Shown here piece after piece: positions 6,381-7,691 of a DNA stretch of 7,691 bases. This DNA is from Bacteroidales bacterium (lineage in GTDB: Bacteria > Bacteroidota > Bacteroidia > Bacteroidales > WRGA01). A model generated the notes under the pieces. That model worked only from the letters and a program-made list of their open reading frames with translations, was not told the origin of the DNA and did not search any database. The position numbers and the translations under genes are program-made. The stretch covers positions 1-7,691 of the forward strand of contig JAITHZ010000252.1 of the NCBI GenBank assembly GCA_031279795.1, given 5' to 3'. Within the stretch, counting starts at the first letter, position 1. Each line of letters opens with the position of its first letter.

Positions 6381-7371
6381 GGAGTTTGGAGTTTGGAGTG
6401 TCATGTGATGCGACGAGTGGGAGTGTATTCAAAATCGAAAACAGTTCCACAACAGTTTCTGCTCTTAGCATGGCAATGCGCGTTTCCCTGAAATTGGGGA
6501 TGCCTTTAAACAGAGGTGTTGCGGCCAAATGTCGGCGAATATGCAAAATTCCCCGTCGTTCGCCCAGCCGTTCAATGCTTTCCAGCGCTTGCTGTTTGAG
6601 GCAGTCAAGGCGAACGGCAGCGGGAGGTTGTTGCAGCGTGGTTCCGTTTTTCAGGAAATGCGCTATTTCCTGGAATATCCACGGATGTCCGACTGCCGCC
6701 CGGCCAATCATGATTGCGTCTATGCCGTAACGGTCGAAGTGCATCTTGGCAGTTTCGGGCGCGTCTACATCGCCGTTTCCGATAATGGGAATGTGAATGC
6801 GGGGATTGTTTTTCACTTTTCCGATAAGCGTCCAGTCGGCGTTTCCGGAGTAGAGTTGCTTGGCTGTTCGTCCGTGAATTGCCAGCGCCTCAATTCCGCA
6901 ATCCTGTAGCTGTTCCGATAGTTCGACGATGATTTTGCTTTCGTTGTCCCATCCCAGCCGAGTTTTCACCGTTACGGGCGTATTGACGGCCTTTACAACT
7001 TCGCGCGTGATTTCGAGCATCAGCGGAATGTTGCGCATCAGTCCAGCTCCGGCTCCTTTTCCAGCAATTTTCTTTACAGGGCATCCGAAGTTCAAATCAA
7101 TAACGTCGGGCGATACGGCTTCGCATATTTTTGCCGCTTCGCGCATTGTGTCAACGTCTTTTCCGTAAATTTGAATTGCCACCGGACGTTCGGCTTCCAG
7201 GACGGTCAGTTTTTGTTGGGCTTTGTTCACATTGCGTATCAGGGCGTCGCTTGATACGAATTCCGAATACACCATGTCCGCGCCAAAGCGTTTGCACATC
7301 AGGCGGAAAGCGTAATCGGTCACGTCTTCCATTGGAGCCAGCAATAGGGGATATTTATCTGAAATTATCAT
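6334..7371 (-). CDS. dusB: tRNA-dihydrouridine synthase (DusB-like)
   Basis: This FMN enzyme reduces specific uridines of tRNA to dihydrouridine with NADPH. Numbered from the ATG at 7371-7369 (345 residues), the landmarks are LLLAPMEDVTDYAFR near the N-terminus for FMN binding, DLNFGCPVKK with catalytic C97, VKTRLGWD (K136 and R138), AIHGRT (H166, R168), GNGDV (198-202) and MIGRAAVGHPWIF (221-233). A GTG one codon upstream is a possible start, but the ATG is preferred. Residues up to about LNTLPLV (313-320) match a normal Dus end. The last 25 or so, from about DTPNSKL, are encoded by the GGAGTTT repeat and by the out-of-frame start of the DUF3316 gene, and look like acquired read-through. It starts 12 bases after the queH stop, and both genes modify tRNA. 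The DusB subfamily is a judgement from overall similarity; other Dus subfamilies are possible. Confidence 0.93.
   Translation of the reverse strand: MIISDKYPLLLAPMEDVTDYAFRLMCKRFGADMVYSEFVSSDALIRNVNKAQQKLTVLEAERPVAIQIYGKDVDTMREAAKICEAVSPDVIDLNFGCPVKKIAGKGAGAGLMRNIPLMLEITREVVKAVNTPVTVKTRLGWDNESKIIVELSEQLQDCGIEALAIHGRTAKQLYSGNADWTLIGKVKNNPRIHIPIIGNGDVDAPETAKMHFDRYGIDAIMIGRAAVGHPWIFQEIAHFLKNGTTLQQPPAAVRLDCLKQQALESIERLGERRGILHIRRHLAATPLFKGIPNFRETRIAMLRAETVVELFSILNTLPLVASHDTPNSKLHETDTSILTVTDSML
6381..6401 (-). repeat. Three-unit GGAGTTT heptamer array abutting the DUF3316 start codon
   Basis: GGAGTTT (6381-6387), GGAGTTT (6388-6394) and the variant GGAGTGT (6395-6401) are in tandem. On the minus strand they read as AAACTCC units ending immediately at the ATG of the DUF3316 gene. 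The unit carries no stop codon in any frame on either strand, and the dus frame passes through it as TPNSKL. It occupies the leader of the DUF3316 gene, so it may influence its translation. Confidence 0.85.
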
Positions 7372-7376
7372 CACTA

Positions 7377-7397
7377 CTAATCACTAATCACTAATCG
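7377..7397 (-). repeat. Three-unit CTAATCA heptamer array between queH and dus
   Basis: CTAATCA (7377-7383), CTAATCA (7384-7390) and CTAATCG (7391-7397) are in tandem. On the minus strand the unit is TGATTAG, which carries TGA and TAG. The queH stop TAG (7386-7384) lies in the middle unit, and the dus ATG follows 12 bases after the stop. The array thus forms the end of queH and the leader of dus. Confidence 0.87.
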
Positions 7398-7691
7398 CTA
7401 TTGACGGTTTGGATGCAGCAGGATTGGAATATATGCATCCGCAATATGTCTGCCGATACAGGTTGTAAGTGTTGCACAGGGCGATGGAACGCAAAAAGCC
7501 GTTGTTTTTTTTAAAGTCCGACGGCAAGTATTGCAACGGAGACAGTTCCTGTATTTCGAATCCGCAGCGGTTAATCGTCGTGCTGTTTTTCTTCGGACTG
7601 AGCGTGAGCGTGGATGCAAAGTATGCGCACCGCATCTCGGCAGCCTTCCTCGCCGTTTCTTCCAGTCGCATCCGGTAGCAGATGCTGCATC
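7384..7691 (-). CDS. queH: Epoxyqueuosine reductase QueH (DUF208), 5' end beyond the window
   Basis: The frame is open from the right edge and covers the C-terminal part of QueH, the iron-sulfur enzyme that reduces epoxyqueuosine to queuosine in the wobble base of GUN-anticodon tRNAs. It is an alternative to QueG. Visible family marks, in order, are CSICYRMRLEETA at the edge (7689 downward), giving the conserved CxxCY...RL.ETA; FASTLTLSPKKN; QYLPSDFKKNNG; then RSIALCNTYNLYRQTYCGCIYS with the CGC motif. The two Cys pairs belong to the metal-cluster site in this family. The N-terminal Cys motif lies outside, so completeness cannot be judged. An internal ATG at 7671 should not be taken as the start, because the CxxCY motif lies upstream of it in the same frame. 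The stop falls within the CTAATCA array, with a short tail after CGCIYS (NPAASKPSIAISD). Confidence 0.93.
   Translation of the reverse strand, partial: CSICYRMRLEETARKAAEMRCAYFASTLTLSPKKNSTTINRCGFEIQELSPLQYLPSDFKKNNGFLRSIALCNTYNLYRQTYCGCIYSNPAASKPSIAISD

Noticed and set aside
6341..6909. Plus-strand open frames opposite dus
   Set aside because: The Dus protein on the minus strand has all family motifs, and the plus-strand translations have none.
7372..7374. GTG start one codon upstream of the dus ATG
   Set aside because: The ATG immediately following is a better start, and the difference is one residue.

Overview
The window looks like a piece of a Bacteroidota (probably Bacteroidales) chromosome. 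The reasons are a run of secreted carbohydrate-active enzymes spaced like a polysaccharide-degradation operon, a DUF3316-type protein (a family I know from this phylum), start codons without clear Shine-Dalgarno sites, and AT-rich intergenic repeats. I cannot name the genus.

The left two thirds (1-5464, plus strand) is a carbohydrate-degradation cluster. It holds the last 54 codons of a gene cut by the window edge (possibly GH43-related), a secreted GH16 endo-glycanase (180-1022), a secreted DUF2264 protein (1034-2272) and a secreted LacZ-type GH2 beta-galactosidase (2366-5464). The first three genes are separated by only 14 and 11 bases. GH2 follows after 93 bases that contain a small hairpin. 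No SusC/SusD pair, transporter or regulator is present, so any such partners lie outside. A coherent but unproven reading is that the endo-acting GH16 cuts a beta-linked glycan, DUF2264 removes a side group or trims ends, and GH2 removes terminal beta-galactose. Plant arabinogalactan is one substrate that would fit.

The right third (5583-7691, minus strand) is a convergent operon-like run: queH (5' end outside the window) -> dus (tRNA-dihydrouridine synthase) -> a DUF3316 exported protein. The first two are tRNA-modification genes. The third appears to be an unrelated envelope protein.

The most unusual structure is not protein-coding. Every junction around the minus-strand genes carries an array of short units with a period of exactly seven bases, each with a different unit. 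CTAATCA sits between queH and dus, GGAGTTT lies directly in front of the DUF3316 start, and AATTACG/AATTAAA facing AATTCTT forms a large imperfect inverted repeat between the convergent GH2 and DUF3316 genes. Two of the three junctions have stop-containing units that, because 7 is not a multiple of 3, close all reading frames. The GGAGTTT array contains no stop, and there dus runs on into the next gene. A separate perfect 22-bp palindrome lies in the last codons of GH2.
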